Assembly: GCA_049325415.1 (NCBI GenBank)
Contig: JBMOLL010000091.1
Coordinates: 1-52,868, forward strand
DNA: 52,868 bases
Reading direction: 5' to 3'
From: JBMOLL01 sp049325415
Lineage (GTDB): Bacteria; Bacteroidota; Bacteroidia; Bacteroidales; GCA-2748055
Below are positions 45,415-52,868 of this stretch, in pieces. A program made the position numbers and the translations under genes. Numbering within the stretch: the first letter of the stretch is position 1; every line of letters starts with the position of its first letter. The notes below the pieces were generated by a model. That model saw only the letters and a list, made by a program, of their open reading frames with translations. It was not told the origin of the DNA and ran no database searches.

Positions 45415-46446
45415 TCAGAGCAGCTTTAGAATTTCCGGATCCCTGAAGTTTTCGGGGGATATTTTTCTTTTTCCCTCCTCAATCTCTCTGACGATATTGG
45501 TTAACAACTGGTTCATCGGAGCGTCGGTCCGGTGTTCTTTCCCCTTTCGGGCGATATAACCGTTAAAGTAGTTGATTTCGGTCGGTTTGCCTCTTTCCAG
45601 AGACTGGAGACTGGATGATTTCAGTTTTTTATATTTCATCCCGAAAACTCTGATGATCAGGTGCCTTTTTAGTTCGCTGCCCCGAAGAAATGAATAGTAG
45701 TCGAGCTTATTGGCATACGGCTTTACCTCCAGTTGCATGCTTCGTGCAACGGCCATTGCTTCCCTGATGATCCTGATAAATATTTTTCTTGCTGTCCTGC
45801 TTTTCAGCATGGTGCCCAGATATTGGCCCGATATGGCCCCGAGGGTGGTTACACAGGAGTTTATGATCAGTTTTGAATAGAGGTTGGAGAGAATGTTGTC
45901 GCTGATCTCAACCGGCACGATGGCACCCAAGATCTCGGCAAGATCCCTGAGTTGTTCATCTGCTGCCTGTTTGAGGTATCCGATGACAAATTCACCCCCG
46001 GAGGTCATTTCCACCACGCCCCGTTCATGCATGGTGGCTCCCCAGCCCACAACACAGCCCACAACCCTCTTATCTCCCACGATACTTGCAAGGGTTTCTT
46101 CCACAATGCCGTTCTGCATGGATATGATCCGGCCATCGGGCTTCAGTTTGGGGATCATATTCGCAATCGCCTCCAGCATATCGTTGGCTTTTGTAGCCAC
46201 ACAAATATAGTCGGCTGTTTCCTGACACTGATCCGTGTTTGAAATCGCGGGAACAAGCACCGTATGAGATCCCCTGTAACCTGTAAGCTGAAATCCTGTT
46301 GTACTTACTTTTTCTGCTACATCGGGGTACTTTGTGACAATGGTAACATCATAACCATTCAATTTAAGAAGGGAGGCGGTTACACTTCCCACGGCACCTG
46401 CACCTATAACCAGGATTTTCTTATTTCGCAGTCTGGGCTGTTCCAT
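45415..46446 (-). CDS. Ketopantoate reductase family protein (2-dehydropantoate 2-reductase)
   Basis: 343 aa. The NADP-binding Rossmann start ILVIGAGAVGSVTASLL has GAGAVG at 15-20, and the C-terminal helical domain includes LYSKLIINSCVTTLGAISG with the conserved Lys and Asn of the family. PanE reduces ketopantoate in pantothenate and CoA synthesis; paralogues act on other 2-oxo acids, so the symbol is left open. It follows the NUDIX gene by 11 bp, likely one operon. Confidence 0.8.
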   Translation of the reverse strand: MEQPRLRNKKILVIGAGAVGSVTASLLKLNGYDVTIVTKYPDVAEKVSTTGFQLTGYRGSHTVLVPAISNTDQCQETADYICVATKANDMLEAIANMIPKLKPDGRIISMQNGIVEETLASIVGDKRVVGCVVGWGATMHERGVVEMTSGGEFVIGYLKQAADEQLRDLAEILGAIVPVEISDNILSNLYSKLIINSCVTTLGAISGQYLGTMLKSRTARKIFIRIIREAMAVARSMQLEVKPYANKLDYYSFLRGSELKRHLIIRVFGMKYKKLKSSSLQSLERGKPTEINYFNGYIARKGKEHRTDAPMNQLLTNIVREIEEGKRKISPENFRDPEILKLL

Positions 46447-46457
46447 ATTCAGGGCTT

Positions 46458-47111
46458 TTAGTCAATGAGCGGCATATTTATTTCGCCTTTGCATAGCGAG
46501 AACATCATCATGATCTGTTCCCGGGTATTCCTTGGTGCTGAAAGCTCCGGCAAGCGGTCGGGAGCGAAAAATCCGACCTCTGTTGTCTCATACCCGTTTT
46601 TAAGTCGCTTATTCAACGGATAGCAGCGAATGAATATTTTGTAAATATAATAAATATCAGGGGGATGGTTGTGGTTTCGCTTATCAAGAACGGCGAGCAA
46701 TTCACCGGGGCGCACTTCCATTCCGGCTTCCTCAAATGTTTCCTTTACGGCCACTTCAGAGGGAGAATAACCGATATCTGCCCATCCACCCGGCAGGGAC
46801 CAGCATCCGTCGATCTTTTCCCTGACCATAAGGATTTCGCCATCGTCATTCAGTACCACGGCACGTACATCTACTTTGGGGGTTTTATAACCATTATCTT
46901 CGCGGATGTCTGAAAGGACTTGCTTTACATCACCGGCACCAAGAATCGACAGCATCCCGGCAGCTGCTTTTTCTATCTCACAGTAGCGGTCCAGATCGTA
47001 ATCATTGGTGCTGTAGTGCTGACCGGTTTCGGCAAGCGATTGTAGACGCACAGCTATTCCTGCAAGCGCTTCCGACAAATTGTTATCCTTTTTCCCTTTG
47101 GTTTCAGCCAT
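46458..47111 (-). CDS. NUDIX hydrolase
   Basis: 217 aa with a helical N-terminal domain (about 1-65) and a NUDIX fold. The NUDIX box GGWADIGYSPSEVAVKETFEEAG keeps the catalytic KETFEE glutamates but has Tyr where the first Glu of GX5E is usual and Lys for Arg; such changes occur in the YjhB-like branch with an N-terminal helical domain, which acts on ADP-ribose or other nucleoside diphosphates. The substrate is not deducible. It is upstream of the ketopantoate reductase gene on the same strand. Confidence 0.82.
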   Translation of the reverse strand: MAETKGKKDNNLSEALAGIAVRLQSLAETGQHYSTNDYDLDRYCEIEKAAAGMLSILGAGDVKQVLSDIREDNGYKTPKVDVRAVVLNDDGEILMVREKIDGCWSLPGGWADIGYSPSEVAVKETFEEAGMEVRPGELLAVLDKRNHNHPPDIYYIYKIFIRCYPLNKRLKNGYETTEVGFFAPDRLPELSAPRNTREQIMMMFSLCKGEINMPLID

Positions 47112-47330
47112 GGTCTTTCAAATGAAAGTAAAAATATAAATTTTCATATTGAAAAGTACCCGTATGCCTACGCGTTAACATTTCATGAAATACCTGATTT
47201 TAAACGGAGATGCCGGTAGGGTCTGCTCCAGTTGAGAAATGCAGAGCTTATTAAGTAAACAATAATATAGCCCTTCGCATCCCGTAACAGCCTGATCTGC
47301 AATCAGCATATTTTGACTGGCTGAAGGCCT

Positions 47331-47771
47331 TCACCTTTGCTGTCTGACCTCCTCCGGACTCACGGCATCCGGATTATCTGCAAACTCTTTCCGGATCCAG
47401 CTGAGGATTGCAGCGATCTGTGCATCTTTGAGGTAGCTGAATGGAGCCATGACACTGTTGTAGGTCTTTTCTCCAACTTTAAGTTCACCGGTCATACCAT
47501 TCAAAACAATGCCGATCAGCCGGTTTTTATCCCCCGAAACATATTCACTTCCGCTAAGGGGAGGATACAGTTCCTCCTTACCTGATCCGTCGCTGCCGTG
47601 GCAAACAGCACAGTTGGTCTGGTAAAGCGCTTTCCCGTCAGGCATCCCTGACTCCTTTATATGTTCTTTGGGGTCCTTCCTTGTTTCCGAAATTTTTTCT
47701 TCTCCTGCCCCGGGGTTACTCGTACATCCGGTGGCGAGAAAAAGAATCACAAACAACAGGTAAGATTTCAT
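47331..47771 (-). CDS. Cytochrome c lipoprotein
   Basis: 146 aa from the ATG at 47771; an upstream TTG is disfavoured because the ATG opens a lipoprotein signal (LATGC, Cys16). The haem site is CAVCH at 54-58 in a class I cytochrome c domain, with a likely distal Met in the segment NSVMAPFSYL and the terminal helix IAAILSWIRKEF. It is a membrane-tethered electron carrier. A partner oxidase or reductase is not visible nearby. Confidence 0.85.
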   Translation of the reverse strand: MKSYLLFVILFLATGCTSNPGAGEEKISETRKDPKEHIKESGMPDGKALYQTNCAVCHGSDGSGKEELYPPLSGSEYVSGDKNRLIGIVLNGMTGELKVGEKTYNSVMAPFSYLKDAQIAAILSWIRKEFADNPDAVSPEEVRQQR

Positions 47772-48048
47772 CGCAGGCAATTTTTTTTGTTTCAAATTAC
47801 GGAATTTCTGTTTCTATCTAGGTAAACCTTCGGTAAAAAAACCAGTGTTAAAGTCCGGCACTTTTCCTGATCCTGAAACTATGTCTAAAGTGAGACCAGT
47901 TATTATCCTCAGTTTCCGCTTCGGGAGCTGATGAATGTCCGGGACCGTTTGGGGATTATTGGTAAAAAGCTGGTGGTGAGGAGATCAGATGGAGCAATAT
48001 CTGACCCGGTTTAGCGCCGCCAGATCCGGTATACAGTTTTTGCGTTTC

Positions 48049-48330
48049 CTACTGTTTTTCCTTTTCCGTATACCCGGGGAGTTCGCGATGAGAATGATCG
48101 CAGAAGGGCGGAGTTTCCGTCCGTTTACAGGTACACCATTTAACAAGCGACCTCGTCTTTATTTCAACCCTGAGCGGCTGAAAATTGGTTACACGGTGTG
48201 AACCGTCGCAAAAGGGTTGATTCCGGCTTCTGCCACAGGCACACCAGTAATATACCCCGGGTTCGGTATCCAGTTTAATGGAGCGGTAACCGGCAATTTC
48301 CGGCAACTCATTGTTGGTTTGATTTTCCAC
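48049..48330 (-). CDS. Dual CDGSH iron-sulfur protein
   Basis: 93 aa. Two CDGSH-type [2Fe-2S] sites: Cys30, Cys32, Cys41 and His45 (CACGRSRNQPFCDGSH), and Cys66, Cys68, Cys77 and His81 (CTCKRTETPPFCDHSH). The second has CDHSH in place of CDGSH but keeps all ligands. It starts with GTG at 48330; no in-frame ATG was found for at least 20 codons upstream. Bacterial members are mitoNEET-like redox or cluster-transfer proteins. It stands alone. Confidence 0.85.
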   Translation of the reverse strand: MENQTNNELPEIAGYRSIKLDTEPGVYYWCACGRSRNQPFCDGSHRVTNFQPLRVEIKTRSLVKWCTCKRTETPPFCDHSHRELPGYTEKEKQ

Positions 48331-48699
48331 TTTGATCTTTTTAATAAGTAGTACAAAAGTGAAGGTTAAAGGTTCATTGCAGCGCCGGAAAAAATGAGAG
48401 GCTGTTCATATCTCTTCCGGGTTTGGGTGAGAAACATTGCCGGCCAGGAAAAAGCGGGCGGATTCCGGTAAGGGGAAGTAAACAAAGACAGGTAAGGGTA
48501 AGACTTTCAGCGATATTTTCCCGGGTATGATCCGAACGGAGCAATATTCAGCCAGGGTTTCTGCAGGAAAGGAATGGGTCGTCTCTGGTTTTATAAAGTA
48601 CAGTATCAGAAGGAATTGCATATTCATCATTTGTTCCTGCCGATTTAAAATCTGTTTTTTCCCGGATATTGGATACTTTTACATCCTGGATACTGAGAT
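48331..48699. other. Intergenic spacer without recognisable gene
   Basis: 369 bp between the divergent CDGSH and lipA-lipB genes. Reading frames in it lack protein-like composition. A weak -7-like TACTTTTA lies about 25 bp before the lipA-lipB ATG; nothing else was recognised. Confidence 0.5.
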
Positions 48700-50244
48700 A
48701 TGCATGAATTAAATTCAAGAAAAAGGCTTCCGGACTGGATGCGCATGAAAATGCCGGGAGGGGAGCGATATATGGAGGTGAAAGCCATTGTTGACCGTAA
48801 CCGCCTGCATACGATCTGTACCAGTGGCAACTGCCCGAATATTGGCGAGTGCTGGGCTGCCGGTACAGCAACATTTATGATCCTTGGAGAGATATGTACG
48901 AGAGCCTGCAGGTTTTGTGCCGTTACCACAGGAAAACCACTGCCCCCTGATCCGGGGGAACCGGAACGACTGGCTGAAACCATATTACGAATGGGGATCC
49001 GGCATGCAGTAATTACTTCGGTTGACCGTGATGATCTTGAGGATAAGGGAGCAGGCTTCTGGGCCGAAACCGTAAGGGTGCTTCGGGAAAAGGTTCCCGG
49101 GCTGACGATGGAAGCGCTTATTCCGGATTTTGACGGAAAGCCGGAACTGGTGCAGATTTTGATTGATGCGGCACCCGATGTAATTTCCCATAATCTGGAG
49201 ACGGTCCGCAGACTGACTCCGAAAATTCGCAGCCGGGCCCGCTATGAAACAAGCCTGGGCGTTATCAGGCAGATAGCCGCTTCGGGTATTACTGCCAAAT
49301 CGGGGATCATGCTCGGACTGGGGGAAACGGAACAGGAGATCCTCGGGGTAATGGATGATCTTCTGGAAGCAGGTTGCCGGGTACTGACCCTGGGACAATA
49401 CCTGCAACCCACTTTGAAACATATGCCGGTGGAGGAATACATCACCCCGGAAAAGTTTGAGGTCTACCGGCAGACAGCCCTGAAGAAGGGCTTCCGTTTT
49501 GTGGAAAGCAGTCCGTTGGTTCGCTCCTCCTACCATGCCGGCCGCCATGCCCCGCCGGTCCGTTTTGAAGACCTTGGGATGCGCGATTATAAAGAAGTGT
49601 GGGATTACCAGGAAGATCTTTTTGCAAAATGGCAGGAAGCAAAGCGCCTGGACGATCTTTCACTTTCTCCGGGTAACCGGTTGATATTCTGTGAGCATCC
49701 GCATGTTTACACGCTTGGGAAGAGCGGGGATGAAGCCAATATGCTTATTCATAAGGATTTTCTGGAAAAAATTTCGGCTACTTATTACCGGATCAACAGG
49801 GGTGGAGATATTACCTATCACGGACCAGGACAGATTGTTGGCTATCCTATAATCGATCTGGAAGCCTTTCATCTTGGATTGAAGGAATATATCCATCTGC
49901 TGGAGGAAGCAGTAGTCCGGATGCTCGCTGAATATGGTATTTACGGTGAAAGGATGGAAGGTGCGACAGGAGTCTGGCTCGACAGTTCCCATCCGGTAAA
50001 GGCCAGGAAAATCTGTGCTATTGGCGTACGTTCTTCAAGGTATGTCACCATGCACGGCTTTGCGCTGAATGTAAACACCAATCTCGACTATTTCAGCTAC
50101 ATCAATCCCTGCGGTTTTCAGACCAAGGGTGTCAGTTCCATGAAAAAGGAGCTGAATGTGGAACAGAACATGGAGGAGGTGAAACGCCGGCTGAAAAACA
50201 TTCTTCTGGAATTGCTGTCGGCCAGGTTAAATCAATCAACGTGA
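48700..50244 (+). CDS. LipA-LipB fusion: lipoyl synthase plus octanoyltransferase
   Basis: 514 aa. The N-terminal part (1 to about 285) is a complete lipoyl synthase: auxiliary cluster CX4CX5C at Cys40, Cys45 and Cys51, radical SAM CX3CX2C at Cys66, Cys70 and Cys73, and the RSSY motif at 275-278. The C-terminal part (from about 287, VRFEDLGMRDYKEVWDYQ, the usual start of LipB) is an octanoyl-[ACP]:protein transferase with GGDITYHGPGQ, Lys437 in ARKICAIG and Cys471 in NPCGF as the catalytic dyad. Together they load octanoate onto lipoyl domains (for example GcvH and 2-oxo acid dehydrogenase E2) and insert two sulfurs. The two parts join without an obvious linker. In most bacteria lipA and lipB are separate genes. 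Confidence 0.92.
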   Translation: MHELNSRKRLPDWMRMKMPGGERYMEVKAIVDRNRLHTICTSGNCPNIGECWAAGTATFMILGEICTRACRFCAVTTGKPLPPDPGEPERLAETILRMGIRHAVITSVDRDDLEDKGAGFWAETVRVLREKVPGLTMEALIPDFDGKPELVQILIDAAPDVISHNLETVRRLTPKIRSRARYETSLGVIRQIAASGITAKSGIMLGLGETEQEILGVMDDLLEAGCRVLTLGQYLQPTLKHMPVEEYITPEKFEVYRQTALKKGFRFVESSPLVRSSYHAGRHAPPVRFEDLGMRDYKEVWDYQEDLFAKWQEAKRLDDLSLSPGNRLIFCEHPHVYTLGKSGDEANMLIHKDFLEKISATYYRINRGGDITYHGPGQIVGYPIIDLEAFHLGLKEYIHLLEEAVVRMLAEYGIYGERMEGATGVWLDSSHPVKARKICAIGVRSSRYVTMHGFALNVNTNLDYFSYINPCGFQTKGVSSMKKELNVEQNMEEVKRRLKNILLELLSARLNQST

Positions 50245-50276
50245 AAAAAAAAGCAGTGCATGTAAATTGCACTGCT
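50244..50276 (-). terminator. Intrinsic terminator after the lipoprotein gene
   Basis: Perfect 9-bp stem AGCAGTGCA/TGCACTGCT (50252-50260 with 50268-50276) with a 7-base loop, followed on the minus strand by a run of Ts (50252-50244). It ends the minus-strand lipoprotein transcript. Confidence 0.85.
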
Positions 50277-50302
50277 TCCTGTATAAATCAGCTGACTGAC
50301 GC

Positions 50303-50956
50303 CTAATTTTCATTAATGGTGATGTCAGAAGGGATTTCGAACTTACTTGCATCAACATCCGGATTTTCTTCGAAACTTTCAGCCACAAGGTTAATAGCCA
50401 TCGTACTGACTTCCGTTTCCATCTTGAGAGCCACTCCTTTATATACCAGGAAAGTGCCGGTCATCTGCATGTCGGGGTAATCAATGCTCATTTTGTCACA
50501 TTTTTTACCCAGCATTTCTTCTGTACCGATTTTTTTCAGGTTCATTTTCTGGACCATTTCCTCCGACAGGTTCTCAAAATCGATACTTGAACTGTTGACC
50601 GACATTCCGGGAACTTTGGTTGCCGTGCGGTTCACCAGGTCGATCGTATAAATGTAACCATCTTTGGCGAGTGTGAGCGTATGGATGGGAGTGCCCATCA
50701 CTTCCATTTCCATTTCCTGGACTTCCTTGTTGCCATAATCGTCAAAGGTCAGGGTTTGTTTTACATCCATACCCATCACCTGGGTGTTGTAAACCACAAC
50801 ACCGGATTTGATGGCATATTTTCCTTTTGTTTCTTTGGCTGAGCTTTCAGCCTTGTTTTCTTCCTTCGCGGAGTTGTCCGCTGTTTTTCCTGTACAGGCC
50901 ATCAGCAGGGCCAGTGAGGCAAGAACGAGTAGCGAGGATAATTTGTATGTTTTCAT
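50303..50956 (-). CDS. Exported lipoprotein, DUF4412-like
   Basis: 217 aa with a lipoprotein signal (LLMACTG) and an acidic/Ala linker rich in Lys-Glu (about 25-45). The mature part is a repeating amphipathic beta protein (GKYAIKSGVVVYNTQVMGMDVKQTLTFDDYG, TLTLAKDGYIYTIDLVNRTATK, MTGTFLVYKGVALKMETEV), resembling DUF4412-like periplasmic lipoproteins that adopt a half-barrel fold; function is unknown. It is monocistronic, ending at a strong terminator. Confidence 0.65.
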   Translation of the reverse strand: MKTYKLSSLLVLASLALLMACTGKTADNSAKEENKAESSAKETKGKYAIKSGVVVYNTQVMGMDVKQTLTFDDYGNKEVQEMEMEVMGTPIHTLTLAKDGYIYTIDLVNRTATKVPGMSVNSSSIDFENLSEEMVQKMNLKKIGTEEMLGKKCDKMSIDYPDMQMTGTFLVYKGVALKMETEVSTMAINLVAESFEENPDVDASKFEIPSDITINEN

Positions 50957-51088
50957 GAGTTAGGTTTTAAACAATAAAGTTGCATAATATTTCCATCATT
51001 TTCATGGCCCGGATTCATGATTTAACGGAAAATACCGGAAAGTTTTTAACCGGTCCCCCGGCAGGGATTTAAATTAATCCAGGGCGAT

Positions 51089-51343
51089 TCAGGAGAAGAT
51101 GCCTTTTTCGAGCGCACTCATGATCCGCAGGGCCTCATCCCGGTTGCTGCCACATACAAGGGGATCGGCCTGGAAGTCATGGCAGACCTTTGGTCGGCCC
51201 GGGTCGGTAAAAATGGCACAACGCAGGTCGTCGGTGAGGTGGATACATCTGGTACCGGCTGGTTTGCCACCGGGCATTCCCGGAATGGGTGAGGAGATGG
51301 AGGGGGCAATACAGCAGGCCCCGCAATGGGTTCGGCATTTCAT
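51089..51343 (-). CDS. YkgJ-type cysteine-cluster protein
   Basis: 84 aa from the ATG at 51343; an upstream in-frame TTG is not favoured. It begins CRTHCGACC and has further Cys residues (TRCIHLTDDLRCAIF, VCHDF, LVCGS), the pattern of YkgJ-family iron- or zinc-binding proteins of unknown role. It lies downstream of amt, with an intrinsic terminator and a -7 element between. Confidence 0.75.
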   Translation of the reverse strand: MKCRTHCGACCIAPSISSPIPGMPGGKPAGTRCIHLTDDLRCAIFTDPGRPKVCHDFQADPLVCGSNRDEALRIMSALEKGIFS

Positions 51344-51347
51344 GGCG

Positions 51348-51355
51348 CAAAAATA
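51348..51355 (-). promoter_or_regulatory. -7 element just before the YkgJ-type gene
   Basis: On the minus strand it reads TATTTTTG, identical to the tRNA-Thr -7 box, and ends only four bases before the ATG at 51343. If used, transcription would start at or near the ATG, giving a leaderless mRNA. Confidence 0.4.
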
Positions 51356-51358
51356 GCA

Positions 51359-51401
51359 AAAAGAAAACTGCAACAGTCCGTTCGGTTGACTGTTACAGTT
51401 T
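51359..51401 (-). terminator. Intrinsic terminator of amt
   Basis: A 14-bp stem with one mismatch (51365-51378 with 51388-51401), a 9-base loop, then a T-rich run on the minus strand (TTTTCTTTTT). It starts 24 bp after the amt stop and runs into the promoter region of the YkgJ-type gene. Confidence 0.85.
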
Positions 51402-51425
51402 CATTTCAGGGGAAAGGCGTGAGAC

Positions 51426-52802
51426 TCAGCGCTGGTAGAGATCCCCGCTGAAGTTTTTCAGTTTTTCTTTTCGGGCCTTTAATTTGGCATCGTCTTCATA
51501 ATAAAGGCTTTCGTCATGCTGACTCATGTCCAGACCCACATCCTCATGAACGGAAGGAACCCTCATGGGGACAATTTTATTGGTAAGCCAGTAGAGCAGA
51601 TAGGATCCGCCGAAGGTGAATACGGCAACAATAACAAGGGCCAGCAGGTGGAAGAGCATGGTATGCGTCTGACCGGTGATCAGCCCGCTGTCTTCGGCAA
51701 ATACCCCGGTAAGCAGCATGCCTACGATGCCTCCCATGCCGTGCGCGGGGAATACGTCGAGTGTATCATCAAGTCCGCGTTTGGAGAAGTAATAGATCAT
51801 CAGGTTGCTGACAATGGCAGCGGTGGCCCCGATGAAAATACTGGCCCCCACTGAAACAAAACCCGCCGCCGGCGTAATGGCAACCAGTCCGACCACGGCC
51901 CCGACCGCAGCGCCAAGGGCTGAAGGCTTACGCCCTTTGATCCCGTCGAAAAAGATATAGGCCAGCATGGCAGCTGCAGAAGCAGTATTCGTGTTTAAAA
52001 GAGCTTTCACTGCTACAGTTGAGGAGCCGAGCGCCGAACCGGCATTGAAACCGAACCAGCCGAACCACAGCAGTCCCGTTCCAAGCAGAACAAAGGGGAT
52101 GTTGGCCGGGTAAAACGGCTTGTTGTAATCCTTACGGTTGCCAAAGAAGAATACCCCGGCCAGGGCAGCAAAACCTGCCGACATATGAACGACGGTACCC
52201 CCGGCAAAATCCAGCACACCCCAGTTACGAAGAAAGCCATTCGGATGCCAGGTCCAGTGCGCCAGCGGGCAGTAAATAAAAAGTGTAAACAGGCTGATGA
52301 ATAGCAGGTAAGCCGTAAAACGGACCCTGCCTGCGAAAGAACCGGTGATCAGCGCCGGGGTGATGATCGCAAATTTGAGCTGGAACAGGGCAAACAGGGC
52401 AAGGGGAATGGTGGCAGAGAATTCAGCATCGGGTGCTCCCCCGACACCCCTGAACATGAAAAAGGTTCCCGGATTACCGAAGAAACCGTAATGCTCTGGG
52501 CCGACACTCCTGCCAAAAGCCAGGCTGAAACCCACTATCACCCAGAGGATACTGACGACTCCCATGGCGATAAAACTCTGAAGTATGGTGGAGATGACAT
52601 TTTTGGGTTTCATCATCCCTCCGTAAAAGAACCCGAGTCCGGGCGTCATCAGGAAAACCAGGGCCGTGGAAGTAAGCATCCAGGCTACATCTCCCGTATC
52701 GATCCCGCTTGTATCGCCCATGGAAAAATTCGCCGGAAAAATGATACCCAGAATGGAGAATAGAAAAAGTACAATTAAAATTAAAAGCCATCCCTGTTTC
52801 AT
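51426..52802 (-). CDS. amt: Ammonium transporter Amt
   Basis: 458 aa with 11 or so TM segments after a leader helix. The family signatures are present: DFAGGTVVHMSAG with Asp198 and His206, FPAHGMGGIVG with His354 (the twin-His pair of the pore), and a cytosolic tail GLDMSQHDES like the usual GLDxSxHGE, with Asp in place of Gly. Amt conducts ammonium into the cell. No GlnK/GlnB is in the window, but the gene starts 66 bp from the right edge, so a partner upstream is possible. A 17-bp palindrome lies just before the ATG. Confidence 0.95.
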   Translation of the reverse strand: MKQGWLLILIVLFLFSILGIIFPANFSMGDTSGIDTGDVAWMLTSTALVFLMTPGLGFFYGGMMKPKNVISTILQSFIAMGVVSILWVIVGFSLAFGRSVGPEHYGFFGNPGTFFMFRGVGGAPDAEFSATIPLALFALFQLKFAIITPALITGSFAGRVRFTAYLLFISLFTLFIYCPLAHWTWHPNGFLRNWGVLDFAGGTVVHMSAGFAALAGVFFFGNRKDYNKPFYPANIPFVLLGTGLLWFGWFGFNAGSALGSSTVAVKALLNTNTASAAAMLAYIFFDGIKGRKPSALGAAVGAVVGLVAITPAAGFVSVGASIFIGATAAIVSNLMIYYFSKRGLDDTLDVFPAHGMGGIVGMLLTGVFAEDSGLITGQTHTMLFHLLALVIVAVFTFGGSYLLYWLTNKIVPMRVPSVHEDVGLDMSQHDESLYYEDDAKLKARKEKLKNFSGDLYQR

Positions 52803-52824
52803 AAGAAAAGTTTTAAAAAATGGG

Positions 52825-52841
52825 ACATAATAGTATTATGT
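52825..52841. promoter_or_regulatory. 17-bp palindrome upstream of amt
   Basis: ACATAATA-G-TATTATGT is a perfect 8-bp inverted repeat with a single central base, 22 bp before the amt ATG, where it would overlap or follow the promoter. It is a candidate operator for nitrogen control; no regulator is identified. Confidence 0.45.
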
Positions 52842-52868
52842 TGTAAATAATAAATAGCAAATAATTAT

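Noticed and set aside
48406..48630. A 74-codon minus-strand open frame in the CDGSH-lipA spacer
   Set aside because: It lacks a start context, promoter and protein-like pattern; probably chance.

Overview
The window reads as chromosomal DNA of an anaerobic or facultatively anaerobic member of the Bacteroidota, probably Bacteroidales/Marinilabiliales-like. The reasons are type IX secretion (T9SS) C-terminal sorting domains of both type A (C25 peptidase, end 12273) and type B (giant adhesin, end 25021), a PorP/SprF protein, Bacteroidota-style -7 promoter elements of the form TA-N2-TTTG, many exported or lipobox proteins with little Shine-Dalgarno signal, and a nearly complete set of [FeFe]-hydrogenase maturases. 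A run of ten Ns at 8757-8766 shows this is a draft or metagenomic scaffold. No insertion sequence, CRISPR array, prophage or rRNA was seen.

Layout. 1-1460: the tail of an alpha-amylase-type glycosidase, an exported C26-type amidotransferase-like protein and tRNA-Thr(CGU). 1474-8026: an OLD/SMC-like ATPase with a decayed TOPRIM-like region, then a two-gene signalling operon (sensor-propeller SpoIIE phosphatase plus a free SpoIIE phosphatase). 8187-18263: a T9SS-exported gingipain-like C25 peptidase split by the assembly gap, a small lipoprotein, an ankyrin-repeat protein with a barrel-like tail, a GH95-like glycosidase, a SUI1/YciH factor and an unrecognised envelope protein. 18506-26037: a 2171-aa T9SS type B adhesin with 450-bp internal DNA repeats, translationally coupled to its PorP/SprF partner. 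26038-30213: a C39-peptidase ABC exporter, a TPR membrane protein resembling an anti-sigma factor, an ECF sigma factor and a small HTH protein.

30362-42094 is the hydrogenase-maturation region. hydG lies upstream of two envelope proteins and a PLP ammonia-lyase on the minus strand. Across a divergent SLC12-like transporter lies the minus-strand string aspA-hydF-hydE-outer-membrane protein-four-TM protein, which ends at a strong hairpin. The hydrogenase structural genes are not in the window. 42288-52802: a gluzincin-like lipoprotein, a CBM9-SGNH lipoprotein, a NUDIX-PanE pair, a cytochrome c lipoprotein, a dual CDGSH protein, a LipA-LipB fusion, a lipoprotein, a YkgJ-type Cys-cluster protein and the ammonium transporter Amt.

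How they fit. HydE, HydF and HydG build the 2Fe subcluster of the H-cluster. An aspartase beside hydF, and lipoyl synthesis elsewhere in the window, are consistent with ammonium and lipoyl-protein needs in assembling the bridging dithiomethylamine, but this link is inference. The most unusual items are the LipA-LipB fusion, the hyd string with its two envelope genes, the recombinogenic adhesin repeats, the ankyrin/barrel-like fusion, the OLD-like ATPase with missing TOPRIM residues, and palindromes upstream of hydG/transporter and amt.
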